Made by a program: the position numbers and the translations under genes. Under the pieces are notes generated by a model. The model made no database searches and had not been told where the DNA came from. It was given only the letters and a program-made list of their open reading frames with translations. From Candidatus Sodalis endolongispinus (lineage in GTDB: Bacteria; Pseudomonadota; Gammaproteobacteria; Enterobacterales; Enterobacteriaceae), in NCBI RefSeq assembly GCF_018777395.1, contig NZ_JAFJYC010000002.1:372001-436000 (forward strand): DNA of 64,000 bases, written 5' to 3'. Each line of letters starts with the position of its first letter. Within the stretch, counting starts at the first letter, position 1. Of this stretch, positions 22,097-31,783 are shown piece by piece.

Positions 22097-22629
22097 ATGG
22101 CGTTGACGGCACCCTCGTCCCGTTGGTTGCTCCGCGCCCGTGATATTGCGGTCCCGGGCCGTTTGCGGCCATTGTCCCGCGCCGTCGCCGCCGGCAGGCG
22201 TATCCATATCATTGGCCCCAACGGTGCCGGGAAAAGCACGCTGCTCAGCTGCCTGGCCGGTCTGCAGCCTTTTCACGGCGAGGTGCAGGTGTTGGGCAAA
22301 GCGCTCGCGGCCTGGACACCGGGCGAGCTTTCCCGACGGCGCGGTTATCTGCCGCAGCTGGCGCGCGGCGGCGGTACGCAGCCGGTGTTTCACTATTTGC
22401 GCCAGCACCAGCCGGCGGCAGCCAGCGAGCGGTAGCGTCCATCGCCGGGCGACTGGCGCATGCCGACGAGGTCTGGCTGATGGCGCAGGGGGAACTGGTG
22501 GCGGCAGGCGCCGCCGCTGAAGTGATGACGCCCGGACAATTGGCACGCGTGTTCAACGTCGCGTTCAGTCTGGTGTCGGCCGGCGACCGCCGTTGGCTGC
22601 TGGCACCTGAGAGAGTGAAACAACAATGA
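22097..22629 (+). pseudogene. btuD: vitamin B12 ABC ATPase BtuD, large internal deletion
   Basis: The N-terminal third reads MALTAPSSRWLLRARDIAVP with Walker A GPNGAGKST and runs to VFHYLRQHQPA. The next recognisable part, RLAHADEVWLMAQGELVAAG and VMTPGQLARVFNVAFSLVS, is the C-terminal end in another frame. About 100 codons carrying the Q-loop region, the ABC signature LSGGE, Walker B and the switch are deleted at about 22420. The product cannot hydrolyse ATP. Its last codons overlap the nlpC start as ATGA, so nlpC translation may still depend on ribosomes from this frame. Confidence 0.87.
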
Positions 22630-23093
22630 AAAGGATCGCTGTTCTACTGTTGGGGCTGACGCTGTTGTTGACCGGCTGTAGCCACCATGCGCCGCCGCCG
22701 TACCCGCGTTTGTCCGACTCAATCATGGTCATCGCCAAGCTTAACGACCAGCTGAACCAATGGCACGGCACACCTTATCGTTACGGCGGTCTGAGCCCGA
22801 GCGGACTTGACTGCTCCGGTTTCGTCTATCTCACCTTCCGCGACCGTTTCGCTATTATGCTGCTACGCACGACCGAGGCGCAGACCGATATCGGCAGCCG
22901 GGTGGATCGCGATGAGCTGCTGCCCGGCGATCTGGTGTTTTTCAAAACCGGCCGCTGCCGCTATGGCCTGCATGTTGGCATTTATGATACCGACAACACC
23001 TTTATTCACGCCTCTACCAGCCGCTGGGTGATCCGCTCGTCCTTGGAAAACAGCTATTGGCGTAAAGCCTATTGGCAGGCGCGGCGTATTTGA
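22626..23093 (+). CDS. nlpC: NlpC/P60-family lipoprotein
   Basis: Outer- or inner-membrane-anchored lipoprotein with a papain-like NlpC/P60 peptidase domain, probably cleaving murein peptide bonds. The 155-residue product has a type II signal peptide with lipobox LTGC (Cys18), the catalytic Cys64 in GLDCSGFV and the histidine in YGLHVGIYD (His117). Its ATG overlaps the end of btuD. Intact, with the E. coli length. It is retained although the murein peptidase gene mepH elsewhere in the window is broken. Confidence 0.92.
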   Translation: MKRIAVLLLGLTLLLTGCSHHAPPPYPRLSDSIMVIAKLNDQLNQWHGTPYRYGGLSPSGLDCSGFVYLTFRDRFAIMLLRTTEAQTDIGSRVDRDELLPGDLVFFKTGRCRYGLHVGIYDTDNTFIHASTSRWVIRSSLENSYWRKAYWQARRI

Positions 23094-23115
23094 CGGGGCC
23101 GTGCCGGGAGAAAAC

Positions 23116-24063
23116 ATGTCTTCATTGCGAATACTTTTATCGGATTCCCACGATCCCTGGTTCAATCTGGCGGTGGAAGAGTGCATTTTCCGCCAGATGC
23201 CGCCCAGTCAGCGGGTACTGTTTCTTTGGCGCAACGCACAAACCGTGGTGATCGGTCGCGCGCAAAACCCCTGGAAAGAGTGCAATACCCGGCGTATGGA
23301 ACGCGACGGCATCCGTCTGGCACGTCGCAGCAGCGGCGGCGGGGCGGTATTTCATGACTTGGGTAACACCTGTTTTACCTTTATGGCCGGCAAACCGGGA
23401 TATGACAAAAGCCTCTCCACCGCCATTATGCTCGACGGCCTGCGCCGGCTGGGCGTCGAAGCCCGCACCTCGGGGCGCAACGATTTGGTGGTCGCCACCC
23501 CCGGCGGCGAACGCAAAATCAGCGGTTCCGCCTACCGCCAGACCGTCGATCGCGGGTTTCATCACGGCACGGTATTACTGCATGCCGACCTGAGACGTCT
23601 GGCGCACTACCTGAACCCCGATGCGAAAAAATTACAAGCCAAGGGGATAACGTCGGTACGTTCTCGGGTGGCGAATGTGGCCGAGCTGGTGCCCGGCATC
23701 GATCATGCGCGGCTGTGTCATAGCGTACAGCAGGCGTTTTTTGCCCACTATGGCGAATCAGCGGTGCCGGAGCGCATCTCACCGCAGCAGGCCCCCGACC
23801 TGCCTGGATTCGCCGAGCAGTTTCGCCGCCAAAGCAGTTGGGAATGGAATTTCGGCGCCGCGCCGGCCTTTAGTCATTTGCTCGACACCCGGTTTAGCTG
23901 GGGAGGCGTGGAGTTGCATTTTGACGTCGAGCATGGCGCCATCAGCCGCTGTCGTATTTTCACCGACAGTCTGAATCCCGCGCCGCTGGAAGCCCTGGCG
24001 CAACTTCTACCGGGGGTAGACTACCGGGCGGCGGCGGACTGGCTCGCGACCAGCCTGCGTTGA
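23116..24063 (+). CDS. lplA: lipoate-protein ligase A, C-terminally shortened
   Basis: Activates free lipoate with ATP and attaches it to E2 and H-protein lipoyl domains. The start at 23116 has GGGAG five bases upstream and gives [20 protein letters not shown]. The lipoyl-AMP site is intact: [28 protein letters not shown] and [10 protein letters not shown]. The product has 315 residues against 338 in E. coli. The tail reads [19 protein letters not shown], which lacks about 23 residues of the C-terminal accessory domain in frame. The catalytic domain is complete, so function may persist, but the missing helices could affect the domain motion of the second half-reaction. Confidence 0.85.
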   Translation: MSSLRILLSDSHDPWFNLAVEECIFRQMPPSQRVLFLWRNAQTVVIGRAQNPWKECNTRRMERDGIRLARRSSGGGAVFHDLGNTCFTFMAGKPGYDKSLSTAIMLDGLRRLGVEARTSGRNDLVVATPGGERKISGSAYRQTVDRGFHHGTVLLHADLRRLAHYLNPDAKKLQAKGITSVRSRVANVAELVPGIDHARLCHSVQQAFFAHYGESAVPERISPQQAPDLPGFAEQFRRQSSWEWNFGAAPAFSHLLDTRFSWGGVELHFDVEHGAISRCRIFTDSLNPAPLEALAQLLPGVDYRAAADWLATSLR

Positions 24064-24164
24064 TATACGCGTCCCTGGCGTCCAGGCTTATCCTTGCTGC
24101 CGCGCGGCTGACGGCAGAACGTCGTCCGCCCAAGGCGCCGGCTATACTGAGGGCAGGAGGGTCT

Positions 24165-25524
24165 ATGCCACATTATCCGCTCTTTACCAATAGTTATCAT
24201 CGCTGTCTGCCCGGCTATTACAGTGAACTGGCGCCCACGCCGCTCACCGGCGCGCGCCTGCTGCCCGGAATGCAGCCGCTGGCGCAGGTCTACAGCGGGC
24301 ATCAATTCGGCGTCTGGGCCGGCCGCCTGGTGGATGGTCGCGGCATTTTGCTCGGCGAGCAGCGGTTGGCGAAAGGCAACATCGTCGACTGGCATCTGAA
24401 AGGCGCCGGCCTGACGCCTTATTCGCGCATGGGCGACGGTCGCGCGGTCTTGCGTTCTGTGGTGCGGGAATTTCTCGCCTCGGAAGCGCTGCATCATCTT
24501 GGTATCGCCACCACCCGCGCGCTTACGATCGTCACCAGCGAGGAGCCGGTGTGGCGCGAGCAGCCGGAAACGGGCGCGATGATGATGCGTATCGCCGACA
24601 TCCATGTGCGTTTTGGTCATTTTGAGCATTTTTATTACCTGCGCCAGCAGGATAACGTTACCCGTCTGGCGGATTACGTTATCGAACGGCACTGGCCCGC
24701 GCTGGTGGGTGTAGACGGCCGTTATCGGCTGTGGTTGTCTGATGTGGTGGCGCGCACCGCACGGATGATTGCCGGCTGGCAGGCCTGCGGCTTCGCCCAC
24801 GGTGTGATGAACACCGATAATATGTCGATCCTCGGTCTGACCATCGATTATGGCCCTTACGGTTTTCTCGATGCCTGGCAGCCGGGCTTTATCTGCAATC
24901 ACTCCGATTATCAGGGGCGTTACGCATTTGATAATCAGCCGGCGGTGGCAGCTCTGGAATCTTAACCGGTTGGCGCATTCGCTGGCGGGCCTGATGCCGG
25001 CGGCGGACTTGCAGGCCGCGCTGGCAGGTTACGAGCCGGCGCTGATGGCGGCTTTTGGCGAGCTCATGCGCGTCAAATTGGGTTTGACCCAGGCTCGGGC
25101 ACAGGATAATGCGTTGTTGACGGATTTGTTGCAACTGATGGCGCGGGAGGGGGCGGATTATACCCGCACCTTTCGCGCGCTAAGCCTGACAGAATGGCAG
25201 GACTCGCACACGCCGCTGCGCGACGATTTCGTCGACCGGGCAGCGTTTGATGACTGGTTCAGCCGTTACCGGCGGCGGCTGGGGGAGGAGGGGCTTGACG
25301 ACGAAGTGCGGCGCCGGGCAATGCTGGCGGCCAACCCGCGCATTGTGCTGCGTAACTACCTGGCCCAGCAGGCGATTACCGGGGAGGAAAAGGGGGAAAC
25401 AGGCGAACTGGCGCGGCTGCATCAGGCCCTGTGTGACCACTATCGCGACGACCCCGGGCAGGATGATTTCGCCGCGCCGCCGCCTGAATGGGGACGGCAC
25501 CTGGCTATCTCTTGCTCCAGCTAA
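24165..25524 (+). pseudogene. selO: protein adenylyltransferase SelO (YdiU), deletion and frameshift
   Basis: SelO is a pseudokinase-fold enzyme that AMPylates proteins, about 478 residues. The start [20 protein letters not shown] lacks about 30 residues between TGARLL and [20 protein letters not shown]. The frame continues through the nucleotide-binding region ([20 protein letters not shown]) and [20 protein letters not shown] to NQPAVA. There one inserted base near 24952 causes ALES and a stop, while the next frame continues [14 protein letters not shown] to the conserved C-terminal CSS. The frameshift separates the catalytic part from the last third. Confidence 0.87.
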
Positions 25525-25615
25525 CCGCGTCGGGTTATAAGCCCAAAGCCTTGCTGCGCCCCGGGTCAACACGCTGGCGTCCCTCTCACGACGCCCTACT
25601 GGCAGCCCCTGCCGT

Positions 25616-26517
25616 TCATTTCAGCCGACGATGTTTTTCGCTATAGTGGCGGATAACCATCCAGGCGTCTGCGCTGGCCACGCCGGCCAAATCCATAATC
25701 CCGAAACGCGACTCGTAGCGGGAGCCGTTCAGCGCCGGCAGCAGCGGCAGGCAAAACAGATCCCGACGGCGTTGCTCCGCTTCCCATTGCACAAAAACCG
25801 ACGTGTGGCGGGGGTCGCCCACCAGCGGGACAATCAGCCGCAGGAAATGGTGCTTCAATAAGCCCAATTCGGTTAGACTCACCCGATGGGCAATCGCCGA
25901 CGCTGTGGCTTGTTGGCCCGGCGCATAGGCGACCAGGGTGTTATCGACGGTGCGGGTGAGGGTAAACAGTGGCTGACGGAGGCCGTCGCTGTTTTTATAC
26001 ATTACGGCAAAGAAAGTGATGTCGCCGCGAAAGGAAAGCGCGCAATCCAGCCGAAAGGTGGAATGGGTTTGCGTCGGGTAATTTTTTCGCCGACAGCATG
26101 GCGTGGGATCCGCCGTCATTATTGGCATACAGGCACAGCAGGTTGGCTCTTTCCCGGGTGCTGGCGATTTGGGTATACATCAACAAACGCCGCTGTTTAA
26201 TCTGATACAGACAGTGGTTGATACAATCCCCGGACGGATAGCTTTGATGCACAATGTCAACCCGAAAATGGTGTAAATCCCGGCCCGGCATGCCGCTGAT
26301 GCCGAGTGTAACGGTCTTGAGATGTTTGCCTGTGGCGGGCGGGATTATCCCGCGGCAGACCATGGGCGGGTAGCACCAGCGGTAGTGTCTGCTGGACGTC
26401 AGCGTTTGCACCGCCGTCAGCCGTTGCGCCAGCGCTGTGGCTGCAGGCGGCAACGGCGGCTGAAGGGGAGCTGTCAGCGCGTTCAGCGAAGCGCCATTAG
26501 GAAAGGCTGGTTTGCAT
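25616..26517 (-). pseudogene. unrecognised gene of about 300 codons, two frameshifts
   Basis: No family recognised. ATG at 26515-26517 follows GAGG by seven bases. With one base skipped after codon 6 (CTTTCC) it reads MQTSLSNGASLNALTAPLQP and PPLPPAATALAQRLTAVQTL, continuing in one frame to LLCLYANNDGGSHAMLSAKK. A second shift near 26085 leads to TQTHSTFRLDCALSFRGDI, TFFAVMYKN and LTELGLLKHHFLRLIVPLVG, ending HYSEKHRRLK. There is no signal peptide or membrane helix. The polar, Ser/Thr/Asn-rich, then Pro-rich N-terminus resembles that of type III secreted effectors, but this is only a compositional hint. E. coli has hemP (ydiE) at this place. Confidence 0.6.
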
Positions 26518-26829
26518 GAATAAACCTCGCGGAGTTAAAGCGAAAACGTTTGCCCGGGATACGCCGGTGGGAAAGCCTGCTGATGGGGACGACATAAATT
26601 CTACGCGCGTTTACCCCTTAAAAAAAGGGGTTATCACTGCTGAAATGAGGGCGTGATGGTCGCCTGTGCCTCGGCGCCCACGCGGCCGGACGCTGACGTT
26701 GGGGCGCCAACGCTCAGCCAGGCGTTAACGCCGTGGAGCGAAGGCGCGTAAGACGGTGGTTGTGCCGACAACAGGCGCGATACGATGGGGCGTCAACCCC
26801 ACCACGGGAGCCGGTGGGTGAGGCGGTAC
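26518..26829. other. intergenic, no gene recognised
   Basis: Contains the promoter region of the unrecognised minus-strand gene, with the A-rich palindrome CCCCTTAAAAAAAGGGG at 26614-26630, and GC-rich sequence of no recognisable content. Confidence 0.4.
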
Positions 26830-26921
26830 CGCGCCCGGGCTGGCCCGTGCCGCTGATAAAAAGCGGCAGTCAATACGCGCCCGGGCTGACCCGTGCCGCC
26901 GACGAGAAGCGGCTGTCCAGA
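26830..26921. repeat. 46-bp imperfect tandem duplication at the 3' end of aroH
   Basis: Bases 26830-26875 and 26876-26921 are two adjacent copies, both beginning CGCGCCCGGGCTG and containing CCCGTGCCGC and AAGCGGC. The right copy codes for the last residues of AroH (DSRFSSAARVSPGA) and the left copy lies past the stop. The two copies differ at about nine positions, so the duplication is not very recent. Confidence 0.75.
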
Positions 26922-27948
26922 GCGTCGTTTAACATTGCCAGCAGGCGTTCACTGTCTTCCCAGCCAAGACAGGCATCGGTAATGGATTGACCGTAAGTTA
27001 ATGGCGCATCGGCACGCAGGGTCTGATTGCCCGCCACCAGATTGCTTTCGACCATTACCCCCACCACCTGACGGCTGCCGTCGCGCAGTTGTTGGCCAAC
27101 AGAATGCACGACGTCCCATTGACGACGATACTGCTTCTGGCTGTTACCATGGATGAAATCCACCAGCAAATGCGCCGGCAGTCCGAACGACGCCAATTGC
27201 GCACAGGCATCGGCGATCGCCTGCGGCTGGTAATTGGGCACTTTGCCCCCGCGCATAATGATATGTCCATACGGGTTGCCGCCGGTCTGATAAATCGTCA
27301 TTTGGCCTTGTTTGTCCGGCGACAGGAATAAATGCGACGCGCGGGCGGCGCTAATGGCGTCGATGGCGATTTGAATATTGCCGTCCGTGCCGTTCTTGAA
27401 GCCGACCGGGCAGGACAGCGCCGAGGCCATTTCGCGGTGGATCTGGCTTTCGGTAGTGCGCGCGCCGATAGCCCCCCAGCTAATCAGATCGGCAATGTAT
27501 TGGCCGGTGACCATATCCAGGAATTCTGTGGCGGTCGGCAGGCCCAATTCATTGATCGCCAGCAAGAGTCGTCGGGCAACCTCCAACCCGTCATTTACCC
27601 GAAAACTGCCGTCCAGCCCCGGGTCGGCAATCAACCCTTTCCAACCCACCACGGTGCGCGGTTTTTCAAAATAGGTGCGCATCAAGATTTCCAGTCGGTC
27701 CTGGTATTTGACGCGCAGCGGGTTAAGCCGGCGCGCATACTCCAGCGCCGCGTTGGTATCATGGATGGAGCAGGGGCCGATTATCACCAACAGGCGGGAT
27801 CGTCGCCGTGCAGAATACGTTCAATACGCTGGCGCACCCGCAGTACATTCTCAGCCAACGTCGCGCTAAGGGGCAAGGCGGCGGCCAGCGCGGCGGGAGC
27901 AACTAATCGATCGATGCGCCGCGTGCGCAATTCATCTGTCTTTTGCAT
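26870..27948 (-). pseudogene. aroH: DAHP synthase (AroH-type), one-base deletion
   Basis: Would catalyse the first step of the shikimate pathway from PEP and erythrose-4-phosphate. The start at 27946-27948 gives MQKTDELRTRRIDRLVAPAA through RIERILHGDDP. One C is missing in the run at 27796-27798. Adding it restores RLLVIIGPCSIHD and the whole catalytic barrel (RTYFEKPRTVVGWKG, GARTTESQIHREMASA, CPVGFKNGTDGN). Assignment to AroH rather than AroF or AroG rests on its position next to ppsR. A GTG-started fragment from 27790 would lack the regulatory N-terminus. The tail is extended by the tandem duplication. Confidence 0.87.
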
Positions 27949-28051
27949 GCTTATCTCTAATTGAGGACTTACCGCGGTGGCGTTACCGGGAAGCGATGCC
28001 GCTCACGATACCCCAACCGGCGCTGAATTCAACCTTGCCCGGCGAAATTTG

Positions 28052-28873
28052 CTAATACATGCGCCGGCTCATCCCCAACACATCCATAATTTTCGCCGCA
28101 ATTTCCTCAACGGAATGATTGGTGGAGTTGAGATAGCGGATATTGTTATTGCGAAACAGCGACTACACCTCGTTAATTTCCATCCGACACTGGCGCAGCG
28201 AGGCATAGCGGCTGTCGCTCAGGCGCTCATCGCGTATCGCCGCCAGACGCTCGGGGTCAATGGTCAGGCCAAACAGTTTATCCTGATGGGCTTTTAACGC
28301 CGCGGGCAGCGTAAGATTATCCATATCGTCGGCGATAAACGGATAATTGGCGGCGCGGATACCGTATTGCATGGCTAAATATAAACTGGTTGGTGTCTTA
28401 CCGCAGCGCGACACCCCGAGCAAAATAATTTGCGCCTGATCCAGATTGCGCAGCGAAATACCATCGTCGTGGGCCAGGGTATAATCAATAGCAGCAATAC
28501 GTGCATCGTACTTGCTTAAATTGGTGGCGGTCAGGCCATGGGTCCGGTGCGCCACCGGATCTGGCGCAATGCCTAATTCCTGCTGGAGCGGCCACACCAG
28601 CGCTTGCACCACATCCTGACAGAACCCAGCGCTCTCCTCAATAATGTGCCGCACCGCCGGGGTGACAATCGAATAAAACACCAGCGGCCGAACGCCGCTT
28701 TGCTGATAAAGCGCATTGATCTGTTCGCGTACCGCGCGGGCGCGGGTTTCGCTCTCGACGAACGGCAGGGTGTATAGAGCGGTGGTTAAGGGGAATTGCG
28801 ACAAAACCGAATGCCCCACCACCTCGGCGGTAATGGCGGTACCATCTGAAATAAAAAATACGCTTCTGTCCAT
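28052..28873 (-). pseudogene. ppsR: PEP synthase regulatory protein PpsR, nonsense codon near C-terminus
   Basis: Bifunctional ADP-dependent kinase and Pi-dependent pyrophosphorylase that switches PEP synthase off and on. The start at 28871-28873 gives [20 protein letters not shown]. The P-loop [11 protein letters not shown] is intact. Codon 237 is TAG (28163-28165) where relatives have Glu, in MEINEV-SLFRNNN. The remaining 36 codons stay in frame to the normal end LGMSRRMY and TAG at 28052-28054. The truncated product lacks the conserved C-terminus. As its target PpsA is heavily disrupted next door, loss of selection is the simplest reading. Confidence 0.88.
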
Positions 28874-29037
28874 TGATGGCTCTCTTGCCGGAATACGGCT
28901 TAGTCTTAATTTGGGCGCTGGCACGATTCATGTTAGGCGAGCGTATGGAGGATTATGCTAATCTCAAAGTAGGCCTTTTTGCCTGTCGTCACCGTAGCGA
29001 CACGATGTTTGTGCCCATATTAAAAAGGATGACCCAG

Positions 29038-31402
29038 ATGCAGCAAAATAACAATATTGCCGAAAATGTGCTGTGGTATGACCAGCTTGGTATGCACGAT
29101 GTGGACCGGGTAGGCGGGAAAAACGCCTCGCTCGGGGAGATGATTACCCATTTATCCGCCGTGGGTGTGTCGGTGCCCAATGGTTTTGCTACCACCGCTC
29201 AGTCATTCAATGATTTTCTCAATCAAAGCGGTATCAATCAACGCATTTACCAACTGCTTGACCAAACCGACATTGATGATGTCGCCGCCCTCAGCAAGGC
29301 CGGTAGCCAGATCCGGCAATGGATCATCGATACCCCATTCCAGCCGGGACTTGAAGCCGACATTACCGCTCGCTATCAGCAACTGTCCGCCGATGACGCC
29401 GACGCCTCGTTTGCCGTACGTTCATCGGCCACCGCGGAGGATATGCCCGACGCCTCCTTTGCCGGCCAGCAGGAAACCTTCCTCAATGTGCAGGGCATCG
29501 ATGCGGTGATGACCGCCATCAAGCATGTTTATGCCTCGCTGTTTAACGACCGGGCCATTTCCTATCGCGTGCATCAAGGCTACGATCACCGCGGCGTGGC
29601 GCTTTCCGCCGGCGTGAAGCGCATGGTCCGCTCCGATCTGGCCGCCTCCGGCGTGATGTTCACGATTGATACCGAATCGGGCTTTGACCAGGTGGTGTTC
29701 ATTACCGCCGCCTACGGACTTGGCGAAATGGTGGTGCAAGGCGCGGTCAACCACGATGAATTCTACGTTCACAAGCCCACCCTGGCCAGCGGTTACCCTG
29801 CCGTGGTGCGGCGCAATATTGGTTCCAAGAAAATCCGCATGGTTTATGCCGACAGCGCTTCCCACGGCGAGCAGGTGCGCACCGAGCCGGTGCCAGAAGC
29901 CCTGCGTCAGCGCTTTGCCATGACGGATGAATAAGTGCAGGATCTGGCGCGTCAGGCGGTACTGATTGAGCAACATTACCAGCGGCCGATGGACATCGAG
30001 TGGGCCAAGGACGGTCACACCGGCAAGCTTTACATCGTGCAGGCGCGGCCGGAAACGGTGCGCTCGCGCGGGCAGGTGATGGAGTGCTATCGGCTTAGCC
30101 GCCGCGGCGAGGTCATTATCGAAGGTCGCGCCATCGGCCATCGCATCGGCGCCGGGCCGGTGAAAATTATTCACGATATCAGTGATATGCACCGGGTTGA
30201 GGCCGGCGATGTGCTGGTAACCGACATGACCGACCAGGACTGGGAGCCTATCATGAAAAAGGCCGCCGCGATTGTCACCAACCGCGGCGGCCGAACCTGT
30301 CATGCGGCGATTATCGCTCGTGAACTGGGGATCCCCGCGGTGGTCGGCTGCGGCGATGCCACCGATCGCATTGGTGACGGACAGCCTGGTTACAGTGTCC
30401 TGCGCCGAAGGGGATGCCGGCTACGTCTATCAGGAGATACTGCCTTTCGAGGTGGCCCGTTCGGATATCGACGAACTGCCCGCGCTGCCGCTGAAAATCA
30501 TGATGAACGTCGGCAATCCCGATCGCGCCTTCGATTTCGCCTGTCTGCCCAATGACGGCGTCGGGCTGGCGCGGCTGGAGTTTATCATCAACCGTATGAT
30601 AGGCGTGCATCCGCGCGCGCTATTAGAATTCGACCAGTAGACGCCGGCCCTGCAGCGCGAAATCACCGATATGATCCACGGCTACGACAGCCCGAAAGAG
30701 TATTACATCGCCCGGCTGACGGAAGGTATTGCAACGCTTGGCGCGGCGTTTGCGCCAAAACGCGTCATCATGCGCCTGTCCGACTTTAAGTCCAATGAAT
30801 ACGCCAATTTGGTGGGCGGCGAGCGTTACGAGCCGGACGAAGAGAACCCGATGCTGGGCTTTCGCGGCGCCGGGCGCTATATTTCCGACTGTTTCGCGCT
30901 GGAGTGCGAGGCCATCAAACGGGTGCGTAACGACATGGGGCTGACCAACGTGGAAATCATGATCCCGTTTGTGCGCACCGTGGCGCAGGCGCAGGCGGTG
31001 GTCGAAGAGCTGGCGCGGCAAGGGCTGAAGCGGGGCGAAAACGGCCTGAAGGTGATTATGATGTGCGAGATCCCCTCCAATGCGCTGTTAGCCGAGCAAT
31101 TCCTCGCCCACTTCGACGGTTTTTCCATCGGCTCGAACGACATGACACAGCTGGCCCTGGGCCTGGATCGGGATTCCGGCCTGGTGTCATCGCTGTTCGA
31201 TGAGCGGGATGAGGCGGTGCGCGCGCTGTTGTCCATGGCTATCCGCGCCGCGAAAAAGCAGGGCAAATACGTCGGCATCTGCGGACAGGGCCCGTCCGAT
31301 CACGAAGATTTCGCCGCCTGGCTCATGGCGGAGGGGATCGACAGTCTGTCGCTTAACCCGGATACCGTCGTTAGCACCTGGCTAAGCCTGGCCAAAAAAT
31401 AG
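29038..31402 (+). pseudogene. ppsA: phosphoenolpyruvate synthase, several lesions
   Basis: PpsA makes PEP from pyruvate and ATP for gluconeogenesis, about 792 residues. From ATG 29038 it reads MQQNNNIAENVLWYDQLGMH and FAVRSSATAEDMPDASFAGQ. TAA at 29932-29934 replaces Glu in TDE-VQDLARQ. The phosphohistidine domain follows ([20 protein letters not shown]). The frame then shifts near 30385 to [17 protein letters not shown], and TAG at 30638-30640 interrupts [14 protein letters not shown]. The PEP-binding barrel continues to [17 protein letters not shown] and ends WLSLAKK. A four-residue deletion also lies in [13 protein letters not shown]. It is divergent from ppsR, as in E. coli. Confidence 0.92.
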
Positions 31403-31459
31403 CGGCAGTTAGCTGCGCGCTAATTTGGCGGCGTAAAATAGCATGTGGCTAAATAACGA

Positions 31460-31496
31460 GCGCCGGTATATTAATACCGGCGCCATTATTTTATTT
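31460..31496 (+). terminator. terminator after ppsA
   Basis: GCGCCGGTAT and ATACCGGCGC form a perfect ten-pair stem with a four-base loop, followed by CATTATTTTATTT. It lies 57 bases past the ppsA stop. Confidence 0.75.
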
Positions 31497-31510
31497 GTCA
31501 CAAATAAGAC

Positions 31511-31606
31511 AAAAAAAAGCCCATCTTAAAGATGGGCAAAGACTACACACAGCAATTCTGTCATGCAGGGGAGCATTAAAATCATCACTAAATCATAGAG
31601 CTAATA
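31511..31606 (-). ncRNA. rprA: small regulatory RNA RprA
   Basis: On the minus strand, AGAATTGCTGTGTGTAGTCT followed by TTGCCCATC, GATGGGC and eight T matches the 3' half and terminator of E. coli RprA. That Hfq-bound RNA activates rpoS translation and is made in response to envelope stress through Rcs. It lies beside ydiK as in E. coli. The 5' half (ATGATTTAGTGATGATTTTA, TGCTCCCCTGCATGAC) is more divergent. The 5' end is estimated from TACTAT at 31613-31618 as a -10 element, so it is approximate. Confidence 0.82.
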
Positions 31607-31641
31607 ACACGCATAGTAAGGATAAACCTGCAGTACTTCAC

Positions 31642-31655
31642 CAAGATTCATCCTA
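31642..31655. promoter_or_regulatory. candidate RcsB box of rprA
   Basis: CAAGATTCATCCTA matches the RcsAB/RcsB consensus TAAGAATATTCCTA at 10 of 14 positions. It lies about 36-50 bases upstream of the inferred rprA start, the place of the RcsB site in E. coli. This suggests Rcs phosphorelay control of the small RNA is kept. Confidence 0.5.
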
Positions 31656-31783
31656 TATAAGCTGCATCACGCGGCCAGTATCCGGTAAAGGGAAATAGCG
31701 GCGGGGTAAATTAGCAGTGAAAAAGAATAACCGTCGCGGCGGCGGTCATTATTGTCCCGGCGTGCGCCGGGAAGCGGAGGAGA

